A DNA stretch of 64,000 bases from contig JAFMSR010000014.1 in assembly GCA_022818135.1 (NCBI GenBank), forward strand, positions 38,715,191 through 38,779,190, read 5' to 3'. Source of the DNA: Saxidomus purpurata. Lineage: Eukaryota > Mollusca > Bivalvia > Venerida > Veneridae. Each line of letters begins with the position of its first letter. Within the stretch, counting starts at the first letter, position 1. Positions 23,010 through 34,730 of the stretch are shown one piece after another. The position numbers and the translations under genes are program-made. The notes under the pieces are model-generated. The model saw only the letters and a program-made list of their open reading frames with translations. It had not been told where the DNA came from and ran no database searches.

Positions 23010-24409
23010 CGTTCACTTATCAAAACCACAGCACCATCTATCAAAATGGCATCACCATATATCAAAACGATATCACCACCTATCAAAACCACGGCACCAT
23101 TTATCAAAACAACAGCACCATTTATCAAAACAACAGCACCATCTATCAAAACCACAGCACCGTTTATCAAAACAACAGCACCATTTATCAAAACAACAGC
23201 ACCATATATCAAAACCACAGCACCATTTATCAAAACCATAGCACCATCTATCAAAACGACAGCCCCATCTATCAAAACGACAGCACCATCTATCAAAACG
23301 ACAGCACCATCTATCAAAACGACATCACCATCTATCAAAATGACAGCACCATCTATCAAAACGATATCACCATCTATCAAAACCACAGCACCATCTATCA
23401 AAATGATATCACCATCTATCAAAACAACAGCACCATCTATCAAAACGACGGCACCATCTATCAAAACGACGACATCACCATCTATCAAAATCACAGCACC
23501 ATCTATCAAAACGACATCACCATCTATCAAAACCACAGGACCATCTATCAAAACGACATCACCATCTATCAAAACCACAGCACCATCTATCAAAACGACA
23601 GCACCATCTATCAAAACGCATCACCATCTATCAAAATCACAGCACCATCTATCAAAACAACATCATCATCTATCAAAACGACAGCACCATCTATCAAAAC
23701 GACATCACCATCTATCAAAACCACAGCACCATCTATCAAAACCACTTCACCATCTATCAAAACAATTGCACCATATATATAAACGACTTCACCAGCTATC
23801 AAAACGACATCACCATCTATCAAAACGACATCACCATCTATCAAAATGACAGCACCATCTATCAAAACGACATCACCATCTATCAAAACCACAGCACCAT
23901 CTATCAAAACCATTGCACCATATATATAAACGACATCACCAGCTATCAAATCGACATCACCATCTATCAAAACCACAGCACCATCTATCAAAATGACATC
24001 ACCATCTATCAAAACGACAGCACCATCTATCAAAACGACATCACCATCTATCAAAACGACAGCACCATCTATCAAAACGACAGCACCATCTATCAAAACC
24101 ACAGCACCATCTATCAAAACGACGTCATCATCTATCAAAACCACATCACCATCTATCAAAACGACATCACCATCTATCTAAACAACATCACCATCTATCA
24201 AAACGACAGCACTTTCTATCAAAACGACATCATCATCTATCAAAACGACATCACCATCTATCAAAACGACATCACCATCCATCAAAACGACAGCACCATT
24301 TATCAAAACGACAGCACCATATATCAAAACCACAGCGCCATCTATCAAAACCACAGCACCATTTATCAAACTGACAGCACCATATATCAAAACCACAGCA
24401 CCATTTAAG
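23010..24409. repeat. 21-bp minisatellite, about 66 copies
   Basis: Tandem units of consensus ATCACCATCTATCAAAACGAC, variants differing mainly in the first and last triplets (acagcacca, gacatcacca, accacagca). Because 21 is a multiple of three and the unit lacks stop codons in most frames, long frames appear on both strands: plus strand SIKTTAP, IYQNDST and HHLSKRQ heptads, minus strand DGAVVLI. The plus strand has almost no G. A rare variant (tgcaccatatatataaacga) recurs at 23767 and 23914, 147 bp (seven units) apart, indicating a block duplication. I see no start signal, signal peptide or splice context that would favour translation. Confidence 0.9.
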
Positions 24410-24448
24410 AAGTATGTATAGAAGGCAGCCATGGCGTTCCATAAAAAA

Positions 24449-25143
24449 CTAGAACTATCACTGAAGGTGATGAATACACCCCCCCGAACATCCCACTGAC
24501 ACAGTATTTAAAATTTATGTAATATTTGATGCTTTAATTATTGGACCTGCATATCTTAATTAAGGCTTCTGTGAAGTAAAATTAAATTTTGACCAGCGGG
24601 TTTGGAGATTAAAAGCACACAAGATTTTACTATCTCAAGCCCCTGTGACCTTTGATCTAGTGACCCGTACAATGGATTGGACCATGCACAACTAGGTGGT
24701 TGTCACTTCTATGAAGTATCATTAAATTCTGACCAGGGGTTTTGAAGATTTAGAGTCCACAAGATTTTACCATCTCGAGCCCCTGTGACCTTGACCTTTA
24801 ACCTAGAGACCCGAAACCTGGACCATGCACAACTAGGCATTGTACTTATCACTTCTGTGAAGTATCATCAAATTCTGACCAGGGGTTTTGGAGATTTAGC
24901 GTCCACAAGATTTTACTATCCCGAGCCCCTGTGACCTTGACCTTTGACCTAGAGACCCAAAACATGGACCATACACAACTACACATTGTACTTATCACTT
25001 GTTTTAAGTATCATTAAATTCTGACCAGGGGTATTGGAGATCTAGTGTCCACAAGATTCCGTCTACAGACGGACAGACAAGCTGAATCCGGTATACCCCC
25101 CCCCCCCCCTAACACTTTGTGTTTGGGGGGTGGGGGTATAATA
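24449..25143 (-). mobile_element. Pearl/HINE-like element, family C
   Basis: On the minus strand it starts TTATACCCCCACCCCCC at 25143, has a short (GTCC/GTCT) stretch near 25060-25075, about four units of roughly 130 bp (each with gaccaggggttttggagat on the plus strand), and ends with a hairpin (ATCACCTTCAGTGAT) followed by AGTTCTAG at 24449. The architecture is the same as family B but the core sequence is unrelated. Confidence 0.65.
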
Positions 25144-25268
25144 ATTAAATATGTTGCATGAACCATGATTTACTGTGTATAGGGCCATGGTTTACACCCC
25201 TCAAAATTTATTCCATAGATTTCTTGGATGAGACCCAACTTATTTGAATGGAAACAAAAAATTTAACA

Positions 25269-25360
25269 GGAAGTTGACGTGTCACTTGGCACACCCACTC
25301 ATATAGTTATGACAAGGTTTGCGTGTCACTATTTGGGTGTGCCAAGTGCCACGTACTTCC
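25269..25360. repeat. Inverted repeat, 27-29 bp arms
   Basis: Arms 25269-25297 and 25334-25360 share CACTTGGCACACCCA / TGGGTGTGCCAAGTG. Spacer of 36 bases. Possible MITE remnant. Confidence 0.7.
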
Positions 25361-25489
25361 GGTGAAAATGGATTTATACACTAAGGTAAGTTTTAAGCTG
25401 TTTGTAAATAAATAAATTTTGATCACAAAATGGGTGCTGTGTTCCACAGCCTCAGGTACTATACTTGACACATACACTTTTTAGACTTC

Positions 25490-25640
25490 TATTAGCCTAA
25501 TTAATTTGACGTTTTAATGCGACCCTTTCACAGATCTGATATTTTTTAAATGTCACACCTGTATTAACTTAATAAGTTTAATGTGCTCCATAATGGTCGG
25601 AAAGTGATACAATTAGGGAATGACACTACCCAAGATGAGT
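25490..25640. repeat. Dispersed repeat, partner at 42365-42500
   Basis: The segment with cctaattaatttgacg, ctttcacagatctgatat and taatgtgctccataat is matched at 42365-42500 in the same orientation. No element ends were identified. Confidence 0.55.
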
Positions 25641-25971
25641 TTAAAATATTAGACCTGACCAGCGCACTCGCACACGTAAATGTAAATGTACCACGTTTCG
25701 GGGATGATCTCAAACGATTCTAGTATCATAGGAAATCGTGGTTACGTTCATTATTAAAAAGTCTTCCTTATTATATAATACTATTATCCTAATAATAATC
25801 ATTACTATCGTGTACCGTAGAACTCATACGAAATTGAACATATACACCATCATGAAGAGATTCATCCTTGCAATTGAATTAATCAATAATCAGTTTCATC
25901 AAAATCGTCGTTTTCATGAGAGTCATTGTCCCATCAAAATCAATTGTATCATTATTAAAATAAAACAAATA

Positions 25972-28490
25972 ATGTCCTCTATGGAATTATATTGAGGTAA
26001 AAATTACACAATGCCTGCTTACTGTTACAATTTACTCATTGAAACTGCTATTGTGCTTATTGGTACAGTCATTATGCATGCTTGCACTTTCATCACGCCT
26101 GTTGACAATGATACCATGATTGCTGGAAGTTACAACTTGTTTGGTGTTTAGTCCCTGATGGCTGAATGACAGTGCAATGTAGCGTTATTAAATATTTCAA
26201 CATGCCGGGACTGTATATAAGCTTTGATATTTCAACATTGCACAGTTATAATGCTCCTAGAACAAAACACACGATGTGACCACACAAAATGAAAGATGCA
26301 ATAAGCCACTAAGCAAGTTGAAAGTCAGCATAATGTTAATTGCAAATTTGCACATCACATTTTGATACCAGGGGGCGCACGTTCGTAGTTTTCGCGAAAG
26401 ATCTCCGGCCTATGACGGACTTAAATTAGCTGTTGCCTAAACCGTTTCCCATCAGTTGTGTCCCTTTGTTTCAATTACTCTATTAATTGCAACCTGAACT
26501 GGTAAGTTTTATGTAGCTTTCAAGCTTTATTTACAGACAATATTTTTATTATTGGAAGAAATACATCGCCTTTCAAAAAATTTCTCGATGTCTCTTCTAT
26601 ACTACTGACAAAATTTAATCGGCATCGTTATTATAAGTGGAATAAAAAATTGACGTAGAAGACGAGTACTAGAACTGGAGAAGATTCTACAAGACCAATA
26701 CAAGTTATGTTTTGTCTCTGTTGTAAATAGTGTAGTGATTGTAGGTTTATAGGCCACTTCCAACAGCCTTGCTGTTGGGTTATAACCCTTTAGCGACGTG
26801 GTTGAGTGTTCGCCTTCAGATCACGAGGTCCGGGGTTTGAGCCCCAGGAGGGACCTTGGTATTTTCTCATCCAGGATTTACTTTAATGGTGTTAGAAGTG
26901 TTTGACGGACTCATTCGGGGAGCATGGAGTGTCAATCTGGAGAGCTGTCTAGCTCTGAAAAGTAAAAGAGGGAGAAGTGTAGTGATTGTAGGTTTATAGG
27001 CCACTTCCAACAGCCTTGCTGTTTGGTTAACCCTTTAGCAATGTGGTTGAGTGTCCGCCTTCAGATCACGAGGTCCGGGGTTTGAGCCCCAGGAGGGACC
27101 TTGGTATTTTCTCACCCAGGATTTACTTTAATGGTGTCAGAAGTGTTTGACGGACTCATTCGGGGAGCATGGAGGGTCAATCTGGAGAGCTGTCTAGCTC
27201 TGAAAAGTAAAAGAGGGAGAAGTGTAGTGATTGTAGGTTTATAGGCCACTTCCAACAGCCTTGCTGTTGGGTTAACCCTTTAGCAACGTGGTTGAGTGTT
27301 CGCCTTCAGATCACGAGGTCCGGGGTTTGAGCCCCAGGAGGGACCTTGGTATTTTCTCACCCAGGATTTACTTTATTGTTGTCAGAAGTGTTTGACGGAC
27401 TCATTCGGGGAGCATTGCGGGTCAATCTGGAGAGCTGTCTAGCTCTGAAAAGTAAAAGAGGGAGAAGTGTAGTGATTGTAGGTTTATAGGCCACTTCCAA
27501 CAGCCTTGCTGTTGGGTTAACCCTTTAGCGACGTTGTTGAGTGTCCGCCTTCAGATCACGATGTCTGGGGTTTGAGCCCCAGGAGGGACCTTGGTATTTT
27601 CTCACCCAGGATTTACTTCAATAGGTTTTTTGGGCATAGTAGAGTAGTATACCGTCGGAAGTGCTATTGCACCAGTCTGCACTAGTCAATTGCAATCATT
27701 GCCTTCACACCGTTGGGGAACTCGGAATGATTATGGGAGGGGAAATTGCCATGTTTTTAGCATCCAGCTTTCCCATGCAGGAGTTATGTTATGTGTTGTA
27801 ACTGAGGGGCAGGAGTGTTAAAGAAGGATTTGACATTATATAAATATAGTGAAAATGAAAGTGGAAATCTGCTTGTTTTTTTAACATTATACATATTCGG
27901 ATATCAACGATAATCTTTCCGGAAAATAAATATTCAAATTACGGAAAAACACGACTAGAACATAGCGCCCCCTGTTATCAAAATGTGACTTATAATTTTG
28001 AAATGACATTATGCTTAGTTCTATTTTGCCTAGTGCCTGATAACATTTTCCATACTGGTTGATCACTTCGTTCGTGTATTTTATTCTTGGATGCATTACA
28101 AATTAACCAAGATAACCACAGCATGATGAAATAAACCATTACGCTAGATTGCACTGTCATTCAGTCAAATGAAAATATGAAAAAGGCATCATGGTCTAAA
28201 CAACATAAAAGTTGTAACTTCCAGCAAGCATGGTATCATTGTCAACAAGCGTGATGAAAGTGCAAGCATGCATAATGACTGTACCAATAAGCACAATAAC
28301 AGTGTCACTGAGTAAATTGTAACAGTAAGCAGGCATTGTGTAATTGTCAACAAGCGTGATGAAAGTGCAAGCATGCATAGTGACTGTACCAATAAGCACA
28401 ATAGCAGTGTCAATGAGTAAATTGTAACAGTAAGCAGGCATTGTGTAATTTTTACCTCAATATCATTCCATAGTCCTCAACACAGGTTTT
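25972..28490. repeat. Diverged 2.5 kb inverted repeat structure
   Basis: The left arm (about 25972-26400) and the right arm (about 27940-28490) are inverted copies: gaggtaaaaattacacaatg with cattgtgtaatttttacctc at the outer edges, gtacagtcattatgcatgct with agcatgcataatgactgtac further in, and acattttgataccaggggg with ccccctgttatcaaaatgt near the inner edges. The right arm also has a 105 bp internal duplication (starts at 28241 and 28346). Either one fold-back element or two facing copies of one repeat; the interior holds the SINE array. Confidence 0.6.
26730..27622 (+). repeat. Tandem array of tRNA-related SINE monomers
   Basis: Units start at 26730, 26977, 27222 and 27467 (periods 247, 245, 245); the fourth is cut short near 27622. 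Each contains an A-box-like segment (TTTAGCGACGTGGTTGAGTG) and, about 30 bases on, a B-box-like segment (GGGGTTTGAGCCCC), the spacing of a tRNA-derived RNA polymerase III promoter, followed by a conserved non-tRNA body (catccaggatttacttta ... gagagctgtctagctctga, itself a hairpin). SINEs usually are dispersed; four head-to-tail copies are unusual. Sequence identity among the units is very high, so the array is young. Confidence 0.65.
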
Positions 28491-28539
28491 CAATGGTACC
28501 GGGTGAAAATCTAGAATAAGAAATAAAGTCTTCAAATAA

Positions 28540-29180
28540 CCTTGACCAAAAATCAACGGTGATATGACCAAAAAAAATGAGAATTAAAAAAAAAACATTG
28601 ACATTCAAACCCCCTTCCCTCAAAGAAAATGTTTTATTAATATTAAAAAAAACATACAAAAAATACAGCTACCTTGAACCCCCCACCCCAAAAATATTCT
28701 TTTATTTTTTTTCAAAACAATTTTATAATTCAAAAACAATCTTTTTTTCAATAACAGTGACCTTGGCGTAGACCCTAGTTACCTAAATGCAATAAAAATC
28801 TCAACATAGGCTACCTACACACGGATTTGCATTGTAGTTCGTCACACCTTGTATAGCCTGAGTTATTGATCAGAATCTATTTTTTCTATTTTAGTAACAG
28901 TGACATTGGCTTTGCTTCCTCTCCACACAATCTACCCACACACCAAATTTGATTGCAATTGGTCACTCCTACCTCGAGTAATTTAGCGGAAACCATTTTT
29001 CTATTTTTAGTAACAGTGACTTTGACCTTGAGGATAGAGCCCTTAATGCAATCGCAAACTTCCTCTCTACGCAAGCTACATACGCACCAAGATTCATTGC
29101 AATTGGTCACTCTTAACTAAAGTTATTGAGCGGAAACCAAATGTTTAACGACCACCCGCCCGCCGGCCCGCCCGACATAC
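28540..29180 (+). mobile_element. Probable HINE-like element with cagtgacc core
   Basis: Three to four units of about 120 bp, each with a 'tttagtaacagtgac' phrase and a segment like catacgcaccaagattcatt or ttgcaattggtcactcctac, followed by a CCCG-rich stretch (29149-29175). The core also occurs at 36830-37140 and in the element at 8118-9970. Ends are not clear. Confidence 0.45.
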
Positions 29181-29189
29181 GACAACGCC

Positions 29190-29310
29190 GTTGTTATTAT
29201 AATAATGATAATAATCATTATCATCATCATTGTCGTCGTCGTCAGCTATATCATCATTGTCACACTATCAACATTCATTACCATAACGATCATCACCATC
29301 ATCCTCAACA
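29190..29310. repeat. ATC/ATT-rich trinucleotide tract
   Basis: Degenerate (ATC)n, (ATT)n and (GTC)n triplets. No more to say. Confidence 0.7.
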
Positions 29311-29839
29311 GTACCAGATTAACCTAATGGCAAAAATTTGAGATCAAGAAGTCATTTACTGATGAATGTGTTTCGCTTGGTGCCAGAAAATACCCTAACC
29401 GACATTCGCCAATGACTCAATATACGGATTGTCAAATAAATCAGACAGCCCTTAGATGAACGAATGGTCTGCTAAAAACTTAATAAATTTATGCACTAAT
29501 AACTGCAAAGTAATAATTGTTAAACATGCAATTGCACGGTCCGGAGACACCCGCGTGATAAATTACCATTAATTGTCTACATTTGCATTGGTATGATTGT
29601 CTATAATTTGAAATATTATTGTATTGTTGTTCTAACTTGAGATGGTCCCTCAATACATTGTTCAAATACAGAGTACGTTTACATGTACATGTACGTTTAC
29701 AGTTACACTAGTCAGGTCTAGTAGTATGTACTGTAATGACATAATTTTCTTATTTTTTCTTCAATTATTCTGATAACTTGGTAACATACGGAGGTATTAA
29801 CTTTGGATCAGACATACATGTAAATATACTGTATTTAAT
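29311..29839. other. Nothing recognised
   Basis: AT-rich. No open frame with splice sites and no repeat ends. Confidence 0.4.
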
Positions 29840-29932
29840 CGCCCTGGTAGAGAACCTTTCTAATCTGAACGCCTTTGTAATCCGAACAATTCCTCTGGTC
29901 CGAACAGGTTCGGATTAGACAGGTTCCACTGT
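29840..29932 (-). mobile_element. Terminal fragment of a pogo/Tigger-like element
   Basis: On the minus strand it begins TACAGTGGAACCTGTCTAAT with repeated CGAAC blocks; TA then CAGTGGAACC is a common end of pogo/Tigger-type elements in invertebrates as I know them. Only about 90 bp is present. It abuts the element at 29941. Confidence 0.35.
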
Positions 29933-29940
29933 AGTATATA

Positions 29941-30752
29941 AAGGTATTTGACTCGACGAGTAGGGAACATACCCCAGTCTGTTTCAACGCTTCTAATTTT
30001 GTCAATTCTCAGCCGATTTCAATAAAACAGGTGTCAACAGACGCAGAAATGATTATGCTATCAAATCATATATATTTTCTTACCATACCACCTGATATAT
30101 GGTTACAATGGTGTAGGTCCAGAACGGCCCACTTCCAGAACGGACCAGTACCAGAACGGACCAGTCCAGAACGGCCCACTTTTTAAGTATCATCATATGA
30201 GTAAAAAATCATTAAAGTTATTGTCGCTAGTATATGTTTTCATGTAATTGTTGTTAGTTATCGTTTTTAAAATTAAACTTTTTGTTTGTTCAATAAAAGT
30301 TATGTCGATATAATGACAGAAGTATTACAGTCATTAGTATTTTATAGGAAGAACTGAACCATCTGCAGGACATGCTTTTCGCTTTTTATGCACAATTATA
30401 ACTTTATGGACGAAATGGTAGGCATGTATGTGAAAATAAAAGTAAGAAAATGTATTACTTATCTTTATTATAATATGTGTAACAAACAGATGAAACAAAA
30501 GATAACAATGAGTATACGATCCCAAATGTTAAAAGTCTATTACTAAAAAAGTGGGCCGTTCTGGACTGGTCCGTTGTGGATTGGTCCGTTCTGGACCGGT
30601 CCGTTCTGGTTTCGGGCCGTTCTGGTACTAAACCGTTACAATTAAGTGAGTATTTCAAAAAACGTAACTTCGCCGAGTCGCAAAAATTTGACAAAATTTG
30701 AAGCGTTGAAACAGACTGGGGTATGTTCCCTACTCGTCGAGTCAAATACCTT
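29941..30752. mobile_element. TIR element with arrays of CCAGAACGG near both ends
   Basis: Terminal inverted repeats of about 65 bp (AAGGTATTTGACTCGACGAG... at 29941 and its inverse ending at 30752) are nearly identical. Inside, four copies of CCAGAACGG(A/C)CCA lie at about 30119-30180, and five copies of the inverse CCGTTCTGG (one CCGTTGTGG) at about 30551-30625. The centre is AT-rich and non-coding. Arrays of short motifs inside the ends are what transposase-binding sites look like. The target duplication is uncertain (TAT or TA). Confidence 0.75.
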
Positions 30753-30925
30753 TATTTCCAATATAACATATGAAAAAAAAAAAGTTTGAAAAATGTTTTA
30801 GGCTTGTATCAGTGGGTCAGTGGGTTGAACCAGAGTGCTGGTGGTCTTTGTCACACGCCAGGTACCTGTGCTCCCAGCTGCACTGCTGAAATAATAAGTC
30901 CGATAATAAATCCAATAGTAAAAAC

Positions 30926-31894
30926 CACAGGTGAGTGTAGCGTACCAGGGACCCATACAGTGATTTTTAGTTCAAAATAGCCTACTTACTAACCCTATAT
31001 CAATAAGAAGGTAAACAACACCGTTTACACATCGACCCACTTTCAGCCTTAATTACTTCATCTAGAATAATGCATATTTATTAAAACCCATTGCATATAT
31101 AGCATAAGTGTTTATCGTTTCCGTAAAAGTTTACTTCAAGGCCCAAAAGCAAACCGTTTTGAAATAGCGACTGATAATTTCCGATTTTTTTGACATTTTT
31201 CGTCAACCCGAATAAATGTCACACATTTCTAGCACTGAATTCTTCCCTTTTAACAAGCTTTTAAACAATTTCGCCTTGTGTCATCCAAATATTACACAAC
31301 CGACGCTCGTAGAAATTGATTTGATAAATATTTCCACAAGCTTTCCAGTTTTAATACGATCCGTTAATACAGTATTCATTTTATTTCGTTGATATATTTT
31401 GTAAACATATACATGCAGCCATACTGATAATGGGAAAAACCAGTTTCCATACTGTATCGATCGGCCAGGTCTTACCAAGTCTAGGTTACACATCACTAAT
31501 ACATGTCTATGGAATACTGAGCTCTAGTAGCAGTGTTGTGCCGTTCTTGTGTATGTCCACAGTGACGGTTGCACACTGGAAAATAGACGTACCCGAAATG
31601 TGTGAGATTTATTCGAGTTGGCGAAAAATTGTAAAAATTTCGGAAACTATCAGTCGCTGTTACAAAACGGTTTGCATTTGGACCTTGAAGTAAACGTTTA
31701 CGGAAAATATAATTACGTTAGGTATATATGCAATAGGTTTTGATAAATATGCACTATTCTGTATGAAGTAATTGAAGCTGAAACTGGGTCTATGTGCGAA
31801 CTGTGTTGTTTACCTTCTTATTGATATATAGTCATTAGGCTATTTTTATCTAACATTCACTGTTTGGGTCCCTGGTACGCTACACTCACCTGTG
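30926..31894. mobile_element. Long-TIR transposon, copy 2, 8-bp TSD
   Basis: A 969 bp sister of 21432-22377, same orientation, flanked by a perfect 8-bp repeat GTAAAAAC (30918-30925, 31895-31902). The ends are CACAGGTGAGTG / CACTCACCTGTG. It differs from copy 1 by about 23 extra bases near 31490 and scattered substitutions. An 87-codon frame (31430-31693) is broken in copy 1 and so is unlikely to be a gene. Confidence 0.85.
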
Positions 31895-31902
31895 GTAAAA
31901 AC

Positions 31903-32298
31903 TGAATCACAATAATCCAACTTAAATCATGCATAAACCTCTTATAACAACACTATGTAGTTTATGTACACACTGTCTTGTTTGTAATCGTGCTTATTGG
32001 GTCCACCATCCTCTAAAAAGGCAATATTCGGTACGACCCGACACACTCTTTGTGTAGCTAGCATTTATTTATAGATTTTCATTCAAGGTTATCAATAGCC
32101 TGTTTCAATGTAGATGTATAGTCTATTTCTTACTACTAAAATTGATAGTTTTACAGTTTGAATAGTTTATAATTTGTTGGTCGTTGTACTTTCTGGTGGT
32201 TTTTAATTAACTAATACATTATAAATAAGAACAAAAAGAACACCAGTGTTTGTATTATAGGGGTTTAACTATTTCAGCTAGTTGTAAGTTTGAGCACT
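31903..32298. other. Left flank / 3' tail of the LINE
   Basis: AT-rich; the part near 32230-32298 should be the 3' UTR of the minus-strand LINE. No tail repeat could be fixed. Confidence 0.4.
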
Positions 32299-33020
32299 CA
32301 TTGGTTATGTAGGTGGAAGCAGTAGGCTTGCGTAGCTCTTTCTATATCATATAGATCTTTTTCTTTTAGGCAAATCCATTGTTCAACATCTTTGTGAGTG
32401 CAATCCAAGATTACCTGAAGCATTTTTATAGGTTCTTTCACTTTATTATAGCCCTCTGGGTGAATCTTATCCAGTGTGGCCTTGAGGAGCTGTTCCCCTT
32501 TTAAGTTCTTGAGGTCTGGAGTTCAGGACAATCCAGAAAGAAATGCTGTAGATTTTCATCTGCTTTTTGACATAAATGGCATCTACCGGATATTTCTGCT
32601 TGATTAAATTATGCGGCATTTGTCTGTAGTATATAGGTCCCTGTGACAAGTCTTGCCTTTACTTCCGCTTGTTTTACATCATGCTCATATAGTTGTACTA
32701 CATTCCATATACTGTGTACTTTCTGAATTGGACTACCTTGTATTTGTAAGTATTTTAATGTTGATTTTTAGTAACCCATTCAAAGTACCAATAGTTAGAG
32801 ATAGCTTTGTCCACCATCTGTTTCCATCTAGGTTTTTTCACCGGATTGTTTATCAAGGACCTCGCACTTGGTAGAGAGTACTTTTGTAGGGTATCCTTGA
32901 TGTTTGATGCAAATGACCGGTCAGTTGGTTTAGACATTACTAGCTGCCGAGATAAAACTTTGCACTCTGTTGATTCACTAAGTCTGTAGATATTCATAAA
33001 AAGGGACAATTGTTGTTTGT
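32299..33020 (-). pseudogene. LINE ORF2 C-terminal part with CCHC knuckle
   Basis: Reads after a frameshift at the end of the RT part: SLFMNIYRLSESTECKVLSR, later KKPRWKQMVDKAISNYWYFE, then ISGRCHLCQKADENLQHFFL followed by DCPEL, a Cys-x2-Cys...His...Cys motif usual at the end of CR1/L2-type ORF2. The last segment reads KIHPEGYNKVKEPIKMLQVI, then a HKDVEQWICLKEKDLYDIER block, and ends HLHNQ-stop at 32299. Stops and shifts interrupt the middle (near 32510, 32610 and 33020). Confidence 0.75.
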
Positions 33021-34687
33021 CTATGATCGATTCAATTGGTTTGCACCCAAGAGAATGTGTACTCCTACTGTTGCAGTTCTTTCAGGGAGTCCCTGGAAGT
33101 GCTTGAGCATTTGTCGTTGTTGTTTTTCTAACCTTTCGATGTCAGTTTTTCGGCTTTGCAAGACTTCAATTCCATACAGTGATCTTGGAAGTACATATGT
33201 TTTCCAAAGGTTGACTGCCACTTTTGGAGATAGACCTCTTCTGGCATGAAGTCCAGGTCCTAATAATGCGTAGATAGTTTGCCGTGCTATTTTTAACCGA
33301 TCTTCTGTGTTTGAGGTGTTTTTTGAAGTTCTTACTATACTAAGATGTTTATGATTATCTGTTTGGTTAAGTTCTTTTCCATTTAAGAACATTGGGTTAA
33401 GATGCTTTGCTTTAATTGGTAAAATTTCTGACTTTTCATGATTGATGGTAACCTTGTCCTTCGTGGAACAGAATTCTATTATGTTAAGCATGGATTGCAG
33501 GTTTTCCTGTGAATTGGCTAGGAGTGCGATGTCATCTGCACATGTCGGTGCCGCAACTGGGATGTTTCCTATCTATGCCCCTAGGTTACATCTTACTTGA
33601 CAATCAAGTGTGCTGTTATTGTAACATTTATACAAAGTCGTTGACAACTTAGCCCCTTGCTTGGTACCCTGTAGCATGGTGAATTCGTCTGAGAGATTTC
33701 CATTCCACTTCACTCTGACATTAGCATTTCTGTAAAGATTTCTTAATAGTAACCACATGTGACCTTTGATACCTATATGGTATAATTTATTGAACAGTAC
33801 TTCATGGTCAACTGTATCGAATGCCTTTTGAGCATCAAGGCTAGCCATAATTAATTTTTCAGACTGGTTTGCATTTGATATTGCTTCTGATATTATGTAG
33901 GCAGCATTTATTGATGAACTTTTAGAAGTGAAGCCTCTTTGGAGAGGGTTTTGTTGAATATCAAATATTTTGTCAATTCTTTCTTTAGTATGCTTTCCAG
34001 AATTTTCATAATTGTATCTGTGACTACTATGCCTCTGTAATTTCCTGTGCGTGTCTTATCTTTGCCTTTTTTGTGTACAGGTGTCAGAATTCCTCCTTTC
34101 ATCTCCGTTGGTACATCCTGCTCATTAAAGATGTTATTTATAATATTGGTAATAACCGGCGCAAGTTCTCTGTGAGCTGCTTTTATGTGTTCAGCAGATA
34201 TTCCATTTTGGTCTGCAGATTTGCCAGAATTGAGCTTCTTTATGGCTTCTTGAACTTCCTGTATAGTTGCTTTCTTTATTGGCTGTCCCTGTATAGTCTC
34301 TTTTTCTTCAATGAGGTGGTTATGCAGTTTTACAAAATATGTATCTTCACTAGCAGCAGCTGTGGGCGTCCCCAATTCTTTAAAATGATTCTTCCAGGCA
34401 GTCAGTATTTCACCATGATTTGATATTTCACGATTATTCACCATAAAAGTATCAGTATTTTGGATTGTGTTACCATTTCTTTGCGATTTTATGATTTTGT
34501 AGAAGAGTTTAGTGTCATTTTCTGCAGCATTCATAAGCCGTTGTATGTATTTTCTCTTAGAGTTAGCATGTGCCTGATTTTGTAAACAACGGAGTTTTCT
34601 TTTTTCTTGATTGAGTTGTAGTTTTGTTGTTTCACATTTTCGCCCAGAGTCTTTCCATCTTTTATATAATTTCTTTGATTTTTTCAT
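33021..34687 (-). pseudogene. LINE ORF2 reverse transcriptase
   Basis: Minus-strand RT in pieces. The N-terminal part (33908-34687) has IKKLNSGKSADQNGISAEHI, then GGILTPVHKKGKDKTRTGNY RGIVV (fingers, RT motifs 1-2). After a frameshift, 33573-33848 has ASLDAQKAFDTVDH (motif A) and QGTKQGAKLSTTLYKCYNN (motif B). An in-frame TAG (about 33577) precedes PTCADDIALLA at 33523-33546, motif C with the two catalytic Asp. The thumb part continues MLNIIEFCSTKDKVTINHEK to about 33021. Catalytic residues are present but the frame is broken, so it is dead. Confidence 0.85.
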
Positions 34688-34730
34688 AGATTTTCTATTC
34701 CATATGCTTTTACCAACTGTTTTAAGTGAT

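Noticed and set aside
22925..24432. Long overlapping frames (180-286 codons) on both strands over the minisatellite
   Set aside because: They follow from a 21-bp unit without stop codons. There is no independent sign of translation, and several frames compete equally.
31430..31693. An 87-codon frame in the long-TIR transposon
   Set aside because: The sister copy at 21432-22377 has a deletion that breaks it, and no transposase motif is present.
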